DNA of 62,428 nucleotides from Actinomycetes bacterium (GTDB taxonomy: Bacteria; Actinomycetota; Acidimicrobiia; Acidimicrobiales; Palsa-688). The notes under the pieces were generated by a model. The model was not told where the DNA came from. It worked only from the letters and a program-made list of their open reading frames with translations, and searched no databases. Positions 18,666 to 27,197 of the stretch are shown piece after piece (within the stretch, counting starts at the first letter, position 1; the number at the start of each line of letters is the position of its first letter). Location of the stretch: NCBI GenBank assembly GCA_021787035.1, contig JAJYMM010000080.1:1-62428 (forward strand), given 5' to 3'. The position numbers and the translations under genes were made by a program.

Positions 18666-21368
18666 TCAATGCACCCGCCAGACGACCTCGTGGTCGCCGG
18701 CACCAACGACCTGCTCGCCGACCCGTGCGCCGCTCGCGTCGGTCGCGACCGCTGCGCCTGGTACGTCGTCCACCGAGACCGCACCAGCAATACTGCAACC
18801 CATCCCAGGCGGGACGCTAACCCTCCCTATCACGTCCCCGTCGCCGTCCCAAGCCCAACCCACCTCGAGGTGCCCCGCCGGGGCTTCGAAAGCGAAACTG
18901 GCCGAGCCCACCTTGCGGGAGGCGGCAGGCCTGAAAGCGATTCTCGCCAGGGCCGGCACATCGGGCTCGGGCCGAAGGCCACAAACTCCTTCAATGAGCC
19001 AGACAAGCATCGACGACATCGCATAATGGTTGAAAGAGTTCATCGTCGGGCATGCCGGCCAGCCGTCCCGGCTCAGGCCGTCCCAACGTTCCCAGACTGA
19101 AGTTGCCCCCATCTCCACCATAAACCCGAGCGACGGAGGCTCCGTTCGCAGAAGCAGGTCATAGGCGAGCCCAGGATGGCCTGCCTGCTCGAGCGCGCTC
19201 AGCAAGAAGGCGCTGCCACAGAACCCAGTTTCCAGGCGCTTGCCCGCAGCAGTGACCATCTCTGCCAGCCTGTCCCCGGCCTTGGCGGCCACTGGGGCGT
19301 CGAGGAGCCCGAAAACGAGCGGTAGGACGTAGCCGGTCTGGGTTTCTTCCGCCACAACAGGAGCGAAGTGGCTGGCCGCGATCGGCGAGCCACTCGCCTG
19401 AGGATCTAATACGCGGCCGCTACCGGAGTCGACGTAGCGGTCCGTGAAAGCCGCTCGCACCGCCTGGGAGCGTTGCCTAAGCCAGCGCTCGCCTTCGGCG
19501 TCGCCCACTAGGTGAGCGACCTTCGCCGCAACCGTGGTCGAACGGTACAGCCAGCACGTCGAGAAGAGGTCGTGGGAGGTGTCCGGCCCGGCCGGCACCC
19601 AGTCGCCGTAGTCGTTGCCTCTCTCATTGCGCCAGATCCCGTCAGGGTTGGCTCCGTGGACAATGTGGAGCCATTCGAGCATCGCCGGGTACATACGCTC
19701 CAAGGGCTCGGCGTTGCCGTAACGCTCGAAAATGAGCCAAGGCACGAGCACACCGGCGTCTGCCCAGGCCGGCGCCCCATCGCGGAACGGGGCCCCGGGC
19801 CACGGCGGGCGCGGCGCGATATCGGAGAACCCGCCAAACGGCGTCCGCGCGTCCAATATATCGTCGAACCACTTTGACATAAACGCAGATATGTCATAGG
19901 CATAGGCTGCCATGGGCGCGAACAAAAGGGCGTCTGCCATCCAGCCCAAGCGCTCGTCCCGCTGCGGGCAATCGGTTGGCACGTCGACGTAGTTAGCCCG
20001 AAGCGAGCAGGCCATGAGCTCGTACATCTGCTCGAGGAGCGCTTCAGAGGAGCTGAAACGCCCAGTCTGGTCCATCGCGCTCGATATCGTGACCGCCTCA
20101 ACACTTTCGAGACGGTCCGGGCCCGAGAGCCCGCGGACCTCGGCATAGCGGTACCCCCGGTAGGAAAATGAGGGGGCAAGGGTCTCGAGACCGTTGCCTG
20201 CGCAGGTGAAAGTGTCAGTGCAGCGCGCCCCGCGCAGGTTCCCTCGGTAAAGCCTACCCGTGGGCTCCAAGATTTCTGAATAGACGACTTCGACGGGCCG
20301 CCCGCTTTGCTCGCGCACCTGAAGCTTTAGGTAACCGGTGTCGTTGGCACCGCTGTCTATCAAGACCGTGCCGCCATCTCGGGGCGTGACCGATGCTTTT
20401 GTCACCTTGGACGCGCGCAGGGGCCCTGCGCGGTGTGCCACGAGCTCGCCCGCTGTGCCCGTCCCGACTTCGACGCCGTGCCACAAATGGTCGTCCGCGC
20501 CATCGAGGGGAACGGCACGTCGAAGGTCCCAAACCTCGCCGTCGTAGAGGTCTGTCGACTCGATCGCGCTCGGAGCCCACTCCCAGCGCTCGTCGGTGAC
20601 GAGGGTATCGCGCTTAGAGTCGGCGGATGTCAGTTCCAGTTGAGCAAGAAGCTCGGGCGTCCGTACGGGCTGGCAGGATCCGGCTTCGGCTCGCGTAGCT
20701 ATCCTCCCCGAGTACCAGCCCGGCGCGACCACGGCAACTAGGGCGTTGCCACCTGAGCGCAGGCGGCCGTCAAGGTCGATCACCTCGTATTGGGCCCGCC
20801 GACGATAATCGGTCCAGCCAGGGCGCAACAGCGCGTCGCTCACGCGCTCACCATTTAGGTAAATCTCGTAGACGCCCAGAGCGCTCAAATAGAGGCGGGC
20901 ACGGGCGGGCAGTTCTCCGAGGTCGAAGCGGCGCCGGAGCGCGTAGGCCGCTCGGTCGGGCACGCGCACAGCAGCATCTGGGCGCCGCACCCACAAAGCC
21001 GCCCAGTCGGAACGCCGCATGAGCCCTGTCTCCCACATGGCAGGCTCGCTCCACTCGCTCAGTTCCCCCGAAGACGCCCGGACGCGCACAGACCACCAGG
21101 TGACCTCGCGGGACCTGAGAGAAGGCCCGGGCCATCGCCCGTTTAGAGCAGAGGACGCCGTCCAGTCGCTCTCCCAGACCCCCTGGCCCGCCTCGAGCTC
21201 GGCGGCGGACGCCGCTGAACGCAACTGGAAGGACTCTTGCCAAAAATTGCCCGCCTCATGGGGCAGGCGCCACTGGAGGAAGGGTCGCTCGAAGCCTATG
21301 CCGACCGGGTTTGCGAGGAATTCGCAGCGCAATCCTTCAGGGCGCCACGACAGGATTTGGGCAGTCAC
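18666..21368 (-). CDS. Glycoside hydrolase family 78 alpha-L-rhamnosidase
   Basis: A 900-residue enzyme with the standard GH78 layout: an Ig-like N-domain, a carbohydrate-binding-like region (ARLYLSALGVYEIYLNGERV, about 170-190), the (alpha/alpha)6 barrel and a C-terminal beta-sandwich. Signature DVPTDCPQRDERLGWMADA lies near residue 460; the C-terminal catalytic-site stretch is EMGATSVWERWDG. GH78 enzymes hydrolyse terminal alpha-L-rhamnosyl groups from flavonoid glycosides, saponins or pectin side chains. No signal peptide, so it is probably cytosolic after import. The start is GTG 21368. Its promoter carries consensus boxes and a LacI operator. Confidence 0.93.
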   Translation of the reverse strand: MTAQILSWRPEGLRCEFLANPVGIGFERPFLQWRLPHEAGNFWQESFQLRSAASAAELEAGQGVWESDWTASSALNGRWPGPSLRSREVTWWSVRVRASSGELSEWSEPAMWETGLMRRSDWAALWVRRPDAAVRVPDRAAYALRRRFDLGELPARARLYLSALGVYEIYLNGERVSDALLRPGWTDYRRRAQYEVIDLDGRLRSGGNALVAVVAPGWYSGRIATRAEAGSCQPVRTPELLAQLELTSADSKRDTLVTDERWEWAPSAIESTDLYDGEVWDLRRAVPLDGADDHLWHGVEVGTGTAGELVAHRAGPLRASKVTKASVTPRDGGTVLIDSGANDTGYLKLQVREQSGRPVEVVYSEILEPTGRLYRGNLRGARCTDTFTCAGNGLETLAPSFSYRGYRYAEVRGLSGPDRLESVEAVTISSAMDQTGRFSSSEALLEQMYELMACSLRANYVDVPTDCPQRDERLGWMADALLFAPMAAYAYDISAFMSKWFDDILDARTPFGGFSDIAPRPPWPGAPFRDGAPAWADAGVLVPWLIFERYGNAEPLERMYPAMLEWLHIVHGANPDGIWRNERGNDYGDWVPAGPDTSHDLFSTCWLYRSTTVAAKVAHLVGDAEGERWLRQRSQAVRAAFTDRYVDSGSGRVLDPQASGSPIAASHFAPVVAEETQTGYVLPLVFGLLDAPVAAKAGDRLAEMVTAAGKRLETGFCGSAFLLSALEQAGHPGLAYDLLLRTEPPSLGFMVEMGATSVWERWDGLSRDGWPACPTMNSFNHYAMSSMLVWLIEGVCGLRPEPDVPALARIAFRPAASRKVGSASFAFEAPAGHLEVGWAWDGDGDVIGRVSVPPGMGCSIAGAVSVDDVPGAAVATDASGARVGEQVVGAGDHEVVWRVH

Positions 21369-21413
21369 CAGAACTCAAGAACCCGCCTGGACGCGGGCCA
21401 TCCCCCTTCCTTG

Positions 21414-21460
21414 TGAACCGTTTCAAATGAAATGATACCGTTCTGCGGGCCCAGTGTCAA
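21414..21460 (-). promoter_or_regulatory. Strong rhamnosidase promoter with LacI-type operator at +1
   Basis: On the minus strand: TTGACA (21460-21455), a 17-bp spacer, TATCAT (21437-21432), then TGAAACGGTTCA (21425-21414) across the expected start point. The operator is a CG-centred palindrome with one mismatched pair, the form typical of LacI-family sites. Repression by the LacI protein encoded 3 kb downstream is inferred. Confidence 0.75.
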
Positions 21461-21499
21461 GGTCCGTCGGCAGCCCGTGTCAAGGTCCGTCGGCAGCCC
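21454..21499. repeat. Perfect 23-bp direct duplication containing the -35 box
   Basis: Two identical adjacent 23-mers (21454-21476 and 21477-21499), each beginning GTGTCAAGG, so the minus-strand TTGACA is duplicated 23 bp apart. Only the proximal copy is correctly spaced from the -10. A GC-rich hairpin-forming run of GGCC/CCAGG words follows to about 21552. Confidence 0.85.
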
Positions 21500-21569
21500 G
21501 CCGAGGGCCGGCCCAGGCCAGGCTGGCCCGGCCAGACTGGCCCGGCCTGGGTGTACGCTCAGCATCTCT

Positions 21570-22406
21570 GTGACTGCGAACGAAGAACCTCACACCCAGG
21601 CGCAAAGCACGTCCCATGGCGCGTTCCCCGACGGGGCACGCTGGAGGATCGAGATCCCAAGCGTCGAAGGCCCAGATGCACTCCAAGCGGTAGTCGACGA
21701 AGCGGCTTCGAGGTCGGTCCGAGTGCACCGGGTGAGCCAGGGAAGCGGCATTTTGATGCTTTCAGACGCCGAGATCGAGGCGATGGTGAGCATTGGCCGA
21801 GAACACGACATCGAAGTATGCCTTTGGGCGGGTAGCCGATCGGGATGGGAAACGGGCGCGCCGACACCCACCGCCTCGGCGTTGCGAGGGTCCGACGCAG
21901 TGAAGTCGGCCATCGAAGAAGTAGAGCGGGCTGTTGCCCTAGGCATCCGCTCCGTGCTCGTGTCCGATCTCGGGCTCCTGGCCGAGCTCGCAAGAGCACG
22001 TCGCGCCCTCATTGTGCCTGCCGACCTCACGATCAAGGTCTCGATCATGGCGGCGCCGGCGAACCCGGCGTCGTTTGCCCTTCTCGCTGGGCTCGGAGCT
22101 GACACCATAAACGTGCCATCAGACATGACCGTAGGCCAGCTGGCGGAGCTGCGCGCGTCCTCGGGTGCCATCATCGACTTCTACGTCGAAGCCCCGGGCA
22201 ACGTCGGCGGCCAAGTCCGCTACCGCGAGCTAGCGGAGATAGTCGAGGCCGCGGCGCCAGTCCACCTCAAATTCGGCCTACGCAACGCACCAGACCTGTA
22301 CCCGACCGGCGCCCACATCCACGCGACGGTCATCGCGTGTTCACGCGAGCGCGTGCGCCGTGCCCGGCTCGCGATGGAGCGGCTTACTGCCGAGCGGCGG
22401 GTTTAG
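21570..22406 (+). CDS. Peptidase U32-family-like TIM-barrel protein
   Basis: About 278 residues. It resembles a small actinobacterial group annotated as U32 family peptidases: RIEIPSVEGPDALQAVVDEA, VHRVSQGSGILMLSDAEI, GADTINVPSDMT and VHLKFGLRNAPDLYPTG. The active chemistry of this group is unknown, and proteolysis is doubtful. I take GTG 21570 as start because the frame upstream crosses the rhamnosidase promoter and the 23-bp duplication; there is no strong ribosome site. It is divergent from the rhamnosidase gene and 16 bp ahead of the IclR regulator, so it may belong to either neighbourhood. Confidence 0.65.
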   Translation: MTANEEPHTQAQSTSHGAFPDGARWRIEIPSVEGPDALQAVVDEAASRSVRVHRVSQGSGILMLSDAEIEAMVSIGREHDIEVCLWAGSRSGWETGAPTPTASALRGSDAVKSAIEEVERAVALGIRSVLVSDLGLLAELARARRALIVPADLTIKVSIMAAPANPASFALLAGLGADTINVPSDMTVGQLAELRASSGAIIDFYVEAPGNVGGQVRYRELAEIVEAAAPVHLKFGLRNAPDLYPTGAHIHATVIACSRERVRRARLAMERLTAERRV

Positions 22407-22422
22407 CCCTATCCTCGTTCCA

Positions 22423-23226
22423 ATGGCCGCTCGAGCTGACGGGGACGGGGCGCCGGCGAAAGAATTTGTGCGTTCCGTGGAGCGGGTCTTCGAGATCCTC
22501 CGCGCCTTCGGGAAAGACGCACAGAGCCTGACGCTTTCCGAGGTGGCCCAGCGGACCGGCCTGACGAGGGCTAGTGCACGCCGATTCCTGCTCACATTGG
22601 AGGCACTCGGGTATGTAGGTTCGGAGGGACGGCGGTTTTTCCTCCGGCCACGGGTACTTGACCTTGGCTTTGCCTACCTCTCTTCGGTCCCGACCTTCGA
22701 GATCGTCGAGGCCCACATGGAGACGATGGTCCAACAGGTGCAGGAGTCGTCGTCGGCCTCGGTCCTCGACGGGACCGACATCATCTATACCGTCCGCGTC
22801 CCGACGAGGCGGATCATGAGCATTCAGATCGAAGTCGGGACCCGCCTCCCCGCGTACGCGACATCGATGGGGCGCGTGCTCCTCGCGGGCCTCAGCCCCA
22901 AAGAACTAGACAGCTATTTCGCCGAGGCGAAACTCGAGCAGCTCACACCCGCTACGGTCGCAGACGAGACGCGCCTGCGCAAGGTCTTGGACCGCGTGCG
23001 ACGGCAAGGTTGGTGCATGCTCGACCAGGAGCTCGAGACGGGGCTTCGTTCTGTCGCGGTCCCGCTCCACGACCAAGCCGGGCAAGTCTTCGCCGCGATG
23101 AACATCTCGACCAATGCCACCCGTGTCCCCGCCAGGAGGCTCCTTTCAGAGCACCTCCCCCTCCTTCGCTCCGCGGCTGGCGCTATCGACGAAGAGATCC
23201 GTTCCCGGCGAGCGCCGGCGCGCTAA
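22423..23226 (+). CDS. IclR-family regulator, PcaR/PobR-like
   Basis: A 267-residue IclR protein. The N-terminal winged HTH is seen as EFVRSVERVFEILRAFG, then LSEVAQRTGLTRASARRFLLTLEALGYV. The effector domain contains the usual IYTVRVPTRRIMSIQIEVG, LPAYATSMGRVLLAGL, WCMLDQELETGLRSVAVPL and AAMNIS. This pattern fits the PcaR/PcaU/PobR branch that responds to protocatechuate, 4-hydroxybenzoate or beta-ketoadipate. It sits at the edge of the pca locus, and the repeated 27-bp operator at 27.1 and 37.7 kb is its obvious candidate target. ATG 22423 is chosen over an upstream in-frame ATG that overlaps the preceding gene. Confidence 0.88.
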   Translation: MAARADGDGAPAKEFVRSVERVFEILRAFGKDAQSLTLSEVAQRTGLTRASARRFLLTLEALGYVGSEGRRFFLRPRVLDLGFAYLSSVPTFEIVEAHMETMVQQVQESSSASVLDGTDIIYTVRVPTRRIMSIQIEVGTRLPAYATSMGRVLLAGLSPKELDSYFAEAKLEQLTPATVADETRLRKVLDRVRRQGWCMLDQELETGLRSVAVPLHDQAGQVFAAMNISTNATRVPARRLLSEHLPLLRSAAGAIDEEIRSRRAPAR

Positions 23227-23252
23227 ACGCGCCTCGCTCGCTCCGATAGCTG

Positions 23253-24431
23253 TCACTTGGCAGGCGCGTCGCCGAGAACCCTTCCCGCCACCCGGAACGC
23301 GGCGTTGGCGGCGGGAACGCCAGCGTAGACCGCCACCTGGAGCAACACCTCTGTCACCGCCTCTTCTGTTAGCGGCGCCTCTGCTAGCGGCTCCCCTGCC
23401 AGCGGCTCCCCGCCTTCCCCCCTGGCGAGGGCGGCGCGCAGATGGACTTCGAGCTCCTCGGTGCGCCCGAGAGAAGCCAGCATGGCGATCGTAAGGAGGC
23501 GCCTCGTGGCCCAGTCGAGGCCAGGCCGAGCCCATATCTCGCCCCAGGGCCACTTGGCGAGGAGATCCTGGAAGGGCGCACCGAAGCCCGCCCCAGCTGC
23601 GCGCTCGCGGTCCACGTGGCCGCCCCCGAGCACCTCCCGCCTCACTCTTTCCCCTCGCTCGCTCGCGCTGCCGACGAAGTGCGACAACAAAAGGTCGTTG
23701 AACGGTCCTGGGCGTTCGACGTTCGCGAGGTGCGCGCCGGCAGGTAGGACTACGAGCGACGCTCCGGGGATGGCCTTCATCGTCATGGCGGCCAAGTCGG
23801 GAGGCACCACCGGGTCGAGCGCGCCGCCCACGACGAGCGTCGGCGCCTTGATGCGCTCGAGGTGGGCGGTTAGGTCAGCACCAGCGAGAGCTTCGCAGCA
23901 ATAGGCATAGCCTGGAGCGTCGATGCCTGCCAGCGTCGCCGCATATCCCTCCCCCACCTCAGGATGAAGGGAAAGGAACGGCGCTGTGAACCAGCGGCCG
24001 AGGGCCGCGGGGGCAAGCTGCGCGGTCCCGGCGCTGCGCACTTGCGCTGCGCGCTCCATATAGGAACCGGCGCCGGCGAAACGAGCGCTCGTAAAGCAAA
24101 GTGCCAGCCGGCTCACCCGCTCTGGGTGGTTGGCTGCGAGCCACATGCCCACCAGGCCGCCGAGTGACAGGCCGGCGTAGCAAGCGGCTCCTATACCAAG
24201 GTCGTCCATAATCCCAAGGAGCCTCTCGCCGAGCCCTTCGAGCGTGCCTGGGCCCTCCGGTACACCTGCCCCTCCATGGCCGGGGTGCTCGACCCGGACG
24301 ACCCTGAACCACTGGGAGAGCACCGGCACCTGGCCGTCCCACACGCCGACCGTGGTGCCCAAGCTTCCGGCAAGCACGAGCGGAGGTGCGCCTTCGGGCC
24401 CGTCGAGCTTGTACGCCACGTCCTCAGCCAA
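23253..24431 (-). CDS. pcaL: 3-oxoadipate enol-lactonase fused to 4-carboxymuconolactone decarboxylase
   Basis: A 392-residue fusion. Residues 1-260 are an alpha/beta hydrolase (PcaD) with nucleophile motif GLSLGG and a C-terminal GAHLANVERP histidine. Residues 270-392 are PcaC-like (WGEIWARPGLDWATRRLLTIAML, LLQVAVYAGVPAANAAF). The two steps turn gamma-carboxymuconolactone into beta-ketoadipate. Fusion as PcaL is common in actinobacteria. Within the PcaC half, residues just before EEAVTEVLLQ contain a 5-residue repetition (GEPLA, GEPLA, EAPLT) encoded by a 15-bp tandem repeat, where relatives have a short linker. It overlaps pcaB by 8 bp. Confidence 0.93.
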   Translation of the reverse strand: MAEDVAYKLDGPEGAPPLVLAGSLGTTVGVWDGQVPVLSQWFRVVRVEHPGHGGAGVPEGPGTLEGLGERLLGIMDDLGIGAACYAGLSLGGLVGMWLAANHPERVSRLALCFTSARFAGAGSYMERAAQVRSAGTAQLAPAALGRWFTAPFLSLHPEVGEGYAATLAGIDAPGYAYCCEALAGADLTAHLERIKAPTLVVGGALDPVVPPDLAAMTMKAIPGASLVVLPAGAHLANVERPGPFNDLLLSHFVGSASERGERVRREVLGGGHVDRERAAGAGFGAPFQDLLAKWPWGEIWARPGLDWATRRLLTIAMLASLGRTEELEVHLRAALARGEGGEPLAGEPLAEAPLTEEAVTEVLLQVAVYAGVPAANAAFRVAGRVLGDAPAK

Positions 24432-25842
24432 CTTCGTTCACCCTCCGGTAGAAGGCCAGAGCGCGCTCGACGAAGGCGTCGGCCGAACCGACCCAGCCCG
24501 CGGGGTCAAAGACATCACCCGGCGTCTCGGACAAGGCATCGGCGACCTGCGGATCCAGCCTCAGCTCGCGCTCGAGGTCAGCCCCCGACACTGCAGCCCG
24601 CTGGCTCGCCTGCTCGACGGCACGGCGCGCGTCGGGCTCGGGGAGATGGGCGGAGAGCGCCAGGGTGGCCCGTTCGGCGAGGAGGAGGCCCCTCGTCAGC
24701 CTGACGTCCGCCTCCATACGGGAAGCGTCCACTTCGAGCCCTGAGAGTATGTCCGCCGCCACCGCCACCGCACCTCCGGCCGAACGCGCGAGCAGGGTGA
24801 ACGGCTGATGCTCGGCCTGCCACGCTCCGACAGCACGCTCGTGCTCTTGGGCCATCGCCCCTACAACCACGCTGGCGGCACCCAACGCCTGGCGCCACGC
24901 CGCAGCCACCGCCGAGGCCATGGCAGGGTTACGCTTCTGGGGGAGCGAGGAGGAACCTCCCCGCCCGGGCGCCGCCGGCTCGAAAGCCTCGGAAACCTCG
25001 GTCTGCATCAACAGCGCGACGTCGAGGGCGACCTTGGCGGCCACTCCCGCCGAGGCCGTGAGAGCACCCGCGAGCTCGACGACCCGCAGCCGATTGGTGT
25101 GCCACGGGACGACGGGGGCGTGGAGGCCGAGACCCCGAGCTAGATCTTCGACCACCCGGGGCCCGGGTGGGCCGAGGGCCGCAAGCGTTCCGGCAGGGCC
25201 ACCGAGCTGTACTGACAAGCGCTCCCGGCGCACCCGTTGGAGCGCCTCGGACGCCTCGAGGGCTGCCACGAGCCAGCCCGCGGCCTTGACCCCGAAAGTC
25301 GTCGGAGCGGCGTGCTGCAACAGCGTGCGCGCTGGGACGATGTCTCCGCGATGGCGCTCGGCCAGCCCGGCCGCGGCGGTGGCCAGGCGGCCGACGTCAG
25401 TGATCACGATGTCCAGCACTTCGCGCGCCACCAGCATCAGGGCGCTGTCCAAGACGTCCTGGCTTGTAGCGCCAAAGTGGGCCCAACGGGCGGCGCCGGC
25501 GGGGAGACGCGAACGGAGCTCCGCGACGAACGGCACGGCCGGGTTCCCAGACAGCCTGCCCCGCCTGCCGAGCGCGGCCGGTGTGAGGTCGTCCCAGGGT
25601 TCGTGGCAACAGCGCTCGATGGCCAGCGCCGCATCGGCGGGCACGACACCGAGGTTGGCCTCGGCCCGAGCCAAAGCGGCTTCAAAGCTGAGCATCGCAA
25701 GCAACCAGGCGCGGTCCGAGGTGGCGGACGCCAGAGCGTCGGTGGTGACCACGAGCCCGAACAGCTCACCCGCCGTCGCTACAGAGGCCGAAGGATTGTC
25801 CCCGCTCTCGTCGTGTTGGCCCGGCCGCTCACCAGGGAGCAA
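24424..25842 (-). CDS. pcaB: 3-carboxy-cis,cis-muconate cycloisomerase
   Basis: A 472-residue member of the fumarase/aspartase superfamily. The signature loop GGSSSLPQKRNPAMAS is present, with HFGATSQDVLDSALML (substrate His) and ARTLLQHAAPTTFG upstream. It converts beta-carboxymuconate to gamma-carboxymuconolactone. The 5' end overlaps pcaG by 14 bp and the 3' end overlaps pcaL by 8 bp, so the order pcaHGBL is a tightly coupled operon. The first 25 residues are poorly conserved, so the true start could be slightly downstream. Confidence 0.94.
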   Translation of the reverse strand: MLPGERPGQHDESGDNPSASVATAGELFGLVVTTDALASATSDRAWLLAMLSFEAALARAEANLGVVPADAALAIERCCHEPWDDLTPAALGRRGRLSGNPAVPFVAELRSRLPAGAARWAHFGATSQDVLDSALMLVAREVLDIVITDVGRLATAAAGLAERHRGDIVPARTLLQHAAPTTFGVKAAGWLVAALEASEALQRVRRERLSVQLGGPAGTLAALGPPGPRVVEDLARGLGLHAPVVPWHTNRLRVVELAGALTASAGVAAKVALDVALLMQTEVSEAFEPAAPGRGGSSSLPQKRNPAMASAVAAAWRQALGAASVVVGAMAQEHERAVGAWQAEHQPFTLLARSAGGAVAVAADILSGLEVDASRMEADVRLTRGLLLAERATLALSAHLPEPDARRAVEQASQRAAVSGADLERELRLDPQVADALSETPGDVFDPAGWVGSADAFVERALAFYRRVNEVG

Positions 25843-26374
25843 AGAAGACCGTCTCCTTTCCTCCCTGGAGCCAAAAGTCGAGCCTGTACGCAGGCCGGGG
25901 CTCCTCGGTCTCGCGCTCTGCCACCAACGTGGCGCGAGCGGCCTCGGGGAGGGCGGCGAGCACGGGGTCCGTCGCGTTGGCGGGGCCTTCGTCTGAGAAG
26001 TAGGCCCTCGTCACGAGCCGCTGCTGGAGGCCCCTGGCGAAGATCGACACATCTATATGGGGGGCTTGGCTCTCGCCGGAAGCGCCGGGCACGGCACCGG
26101 GCTTTAGCGTCACAAGCTGGTAGCTGCCATCAGGCGCCGTGAGCACCCTCGCAAAACCAGACCAGGGAGGGGGCACCTCGGGCGGGAAACGGCCCTCCGC
26201 ATCGGCCTGCCAAAACTCCATCATGGCGTCCCCCACCGGGTCGCCCGCGCCATCGAACACCTTCCCGGAGACAACGACGGAGCCCTCCCCGTCTATGGTC
26301 GCATCCCCGGTCGCCCAGGCGGTGCCGATCGAGACGAACGGCCCCGCGGTCTGCGATGGAGTGGGCGTGGTCAC
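25829..26374 (-). CDS. pcaG: Protocatechuate 3,4-dioxygenase, alpha subunit
   Basis: A 181-residue intradiol dioxygenase subunit: starts TPSQTAGPFVSIG, then VSGKVFDGAGDPVGDAMMEFWQADAEG and APHIDVSIFARGLQQRLVTRAYF. The alpha subunit lacks the full iron-ligand set, as expected, and pairs with PcaH to open the ring of protocatechuate. It begins directly after the pcaH stop with no gap. Slightly shorter than the usual ~200 residues. Confidence 0.94.
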   Translation of the reverse strand: MTTPTPSQTAGPFVSIGTAWATGDATIDGEGSVVVSGKVFDGAGDPVGDAMMEFWQADAEGRFPPEVPPPWSGFARVLTAPDGSYQLVTLKPGAVPGASGESQAPHIDVSIFARGLQQRLVTRAYFSDEGPANATDPVLAALPEAARATLVAERETEEPRPAYRLDFWLQGGKETVFFAPW

Positions 26375-27112
26375 CTAGAGCTCCACCGGCGTAACCGTCG
26401 GGCCGCCTAGCACGATGTCGAAACGGTAGCCAAGCGCCCAGCCTTCGACCGTGGTGCCCAAGTCGAAACGGGACACGAGCGCCAGAGCCGCATTCTTGTC
26501 CCTAATTGACTGGTAGATCGGGTCGAGGGGCAGCAGGGGGTCACCGGGGAAGTACATCTGGGTAACGAGGCGCTCGGTGAAGTTCGTGCCGAAGACAGAG
26601 AAGTGAATGTGAGCCGGCCGCCAGGCATTGTGGTGGTTCTGCCAGGGATAAGGGCCAGGCTTTATCGTAATGAAGCGGTAGCGGCCCAGGTCGTCGGTCA
26701 GGCACCTGCCGGCACCGGCGAAGTTGGGGTCGAGCGGCGCGGGGTGCTTGTCCATCGAGTGGTTGTAACGCCCAGAAGCGTTGGCCTGCCAGATTTCAAC
26801 GAGCTGGTTGCGGACAGGCCGCCCTGCGGCGTCAAGGACCTCCCCGGCGACGACAACCCGCTCGCCCAGAGGTTCGCCGGCGAGGCCGGCAGTGAGGTCC
26901 GCGTCCTCGGGACGCACGCGTGATGGCCCAAAGACTGGCGCCCGTCTCTCGGTGAGGCCGGCCGGCAGGATCCGGAGCGGGTTCTTCGGGGAGCGCAACG
27001 CCGTCGAGCGGTACGCGGGACAGTAATATGCCGGGTCTGGCGCCGGCACATCGAGGCTCGTCATTTCGGCTCGCATGGAACTTTGCCCCCCTGCCATCGT
27101 GGCCCCTGCCAT
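26375..27112 (-). CDS. pcaH: Protocatechuate 3,4-dioxygenase, beta subunit
   Basis: A 245-residue catalytic subunit binding non-haem Fe(III). Likely ligands are Tyr in ASGRYNHSMD, Tyr in KPGPYPWQNHHNAW and the two His in RPAHIHFSVFG. It cleaves protocatechuate to beta-carboxy-cis,cis-muconate. ATG 27112 is supported by GGGAGG five bases upstream; other in-frame ATGs follow within 16 codons. It is the first gene of pcaHGBL and is transcribed away from the 27.1-kb operator, opposite ech. Confidence 0.94.
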   Translation of the reverse strand: MAGATMAGGQSSMRAEMTSLDVPAPDPAYYCPAYRSTALRSPKNPLRILPAGLTERRAPVFGPSRVRPEDADLTAGLAGEPLGERVVVAGEVLDAAGRPVRNQLVEIWQANASGRYNHSMDKHPAPLDPNFAGAGRCLTDDLGRYRFITIKPGPYPWQNHHNAWRPAHIHFSVFGTNFTERLVTQMYFPGDPLLPLDPIYQSIRDKNAALALVSRFDLGTTVEGWALGYRFDIVLGGPTVTPVEL

Positions 27113-27142
27113 CGTAGCCTCCCCATGGCCCTCCTCTTATGA

Positions 27143-27169
27143 GTTCGCATAGCGAACATCATGTTCGCT
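27143..27169. promoter_or_regulatory. Triple half-site operator between pcaH and ech (copy A)
   Basis: Three half-sites: GTTCGC (27143-27148), GCGAAC (27152-27157) and GTTCGC (27163-27168). The first two form a 15-bp palindrome; the second and third form a perfect 19-bp palindrome (AGCGAACAT-C-ATGTTCGCT). Sites one and three are direct repeats 20 bp apart. A matching 27-bp element occurs at 37669-37695. Probable IclR-protein operator controlling both divergent operons. Confidence 0.8.
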
Positions 27170-27197
27170 CTCGGAACAGATCCTATATGTTTGGGCC

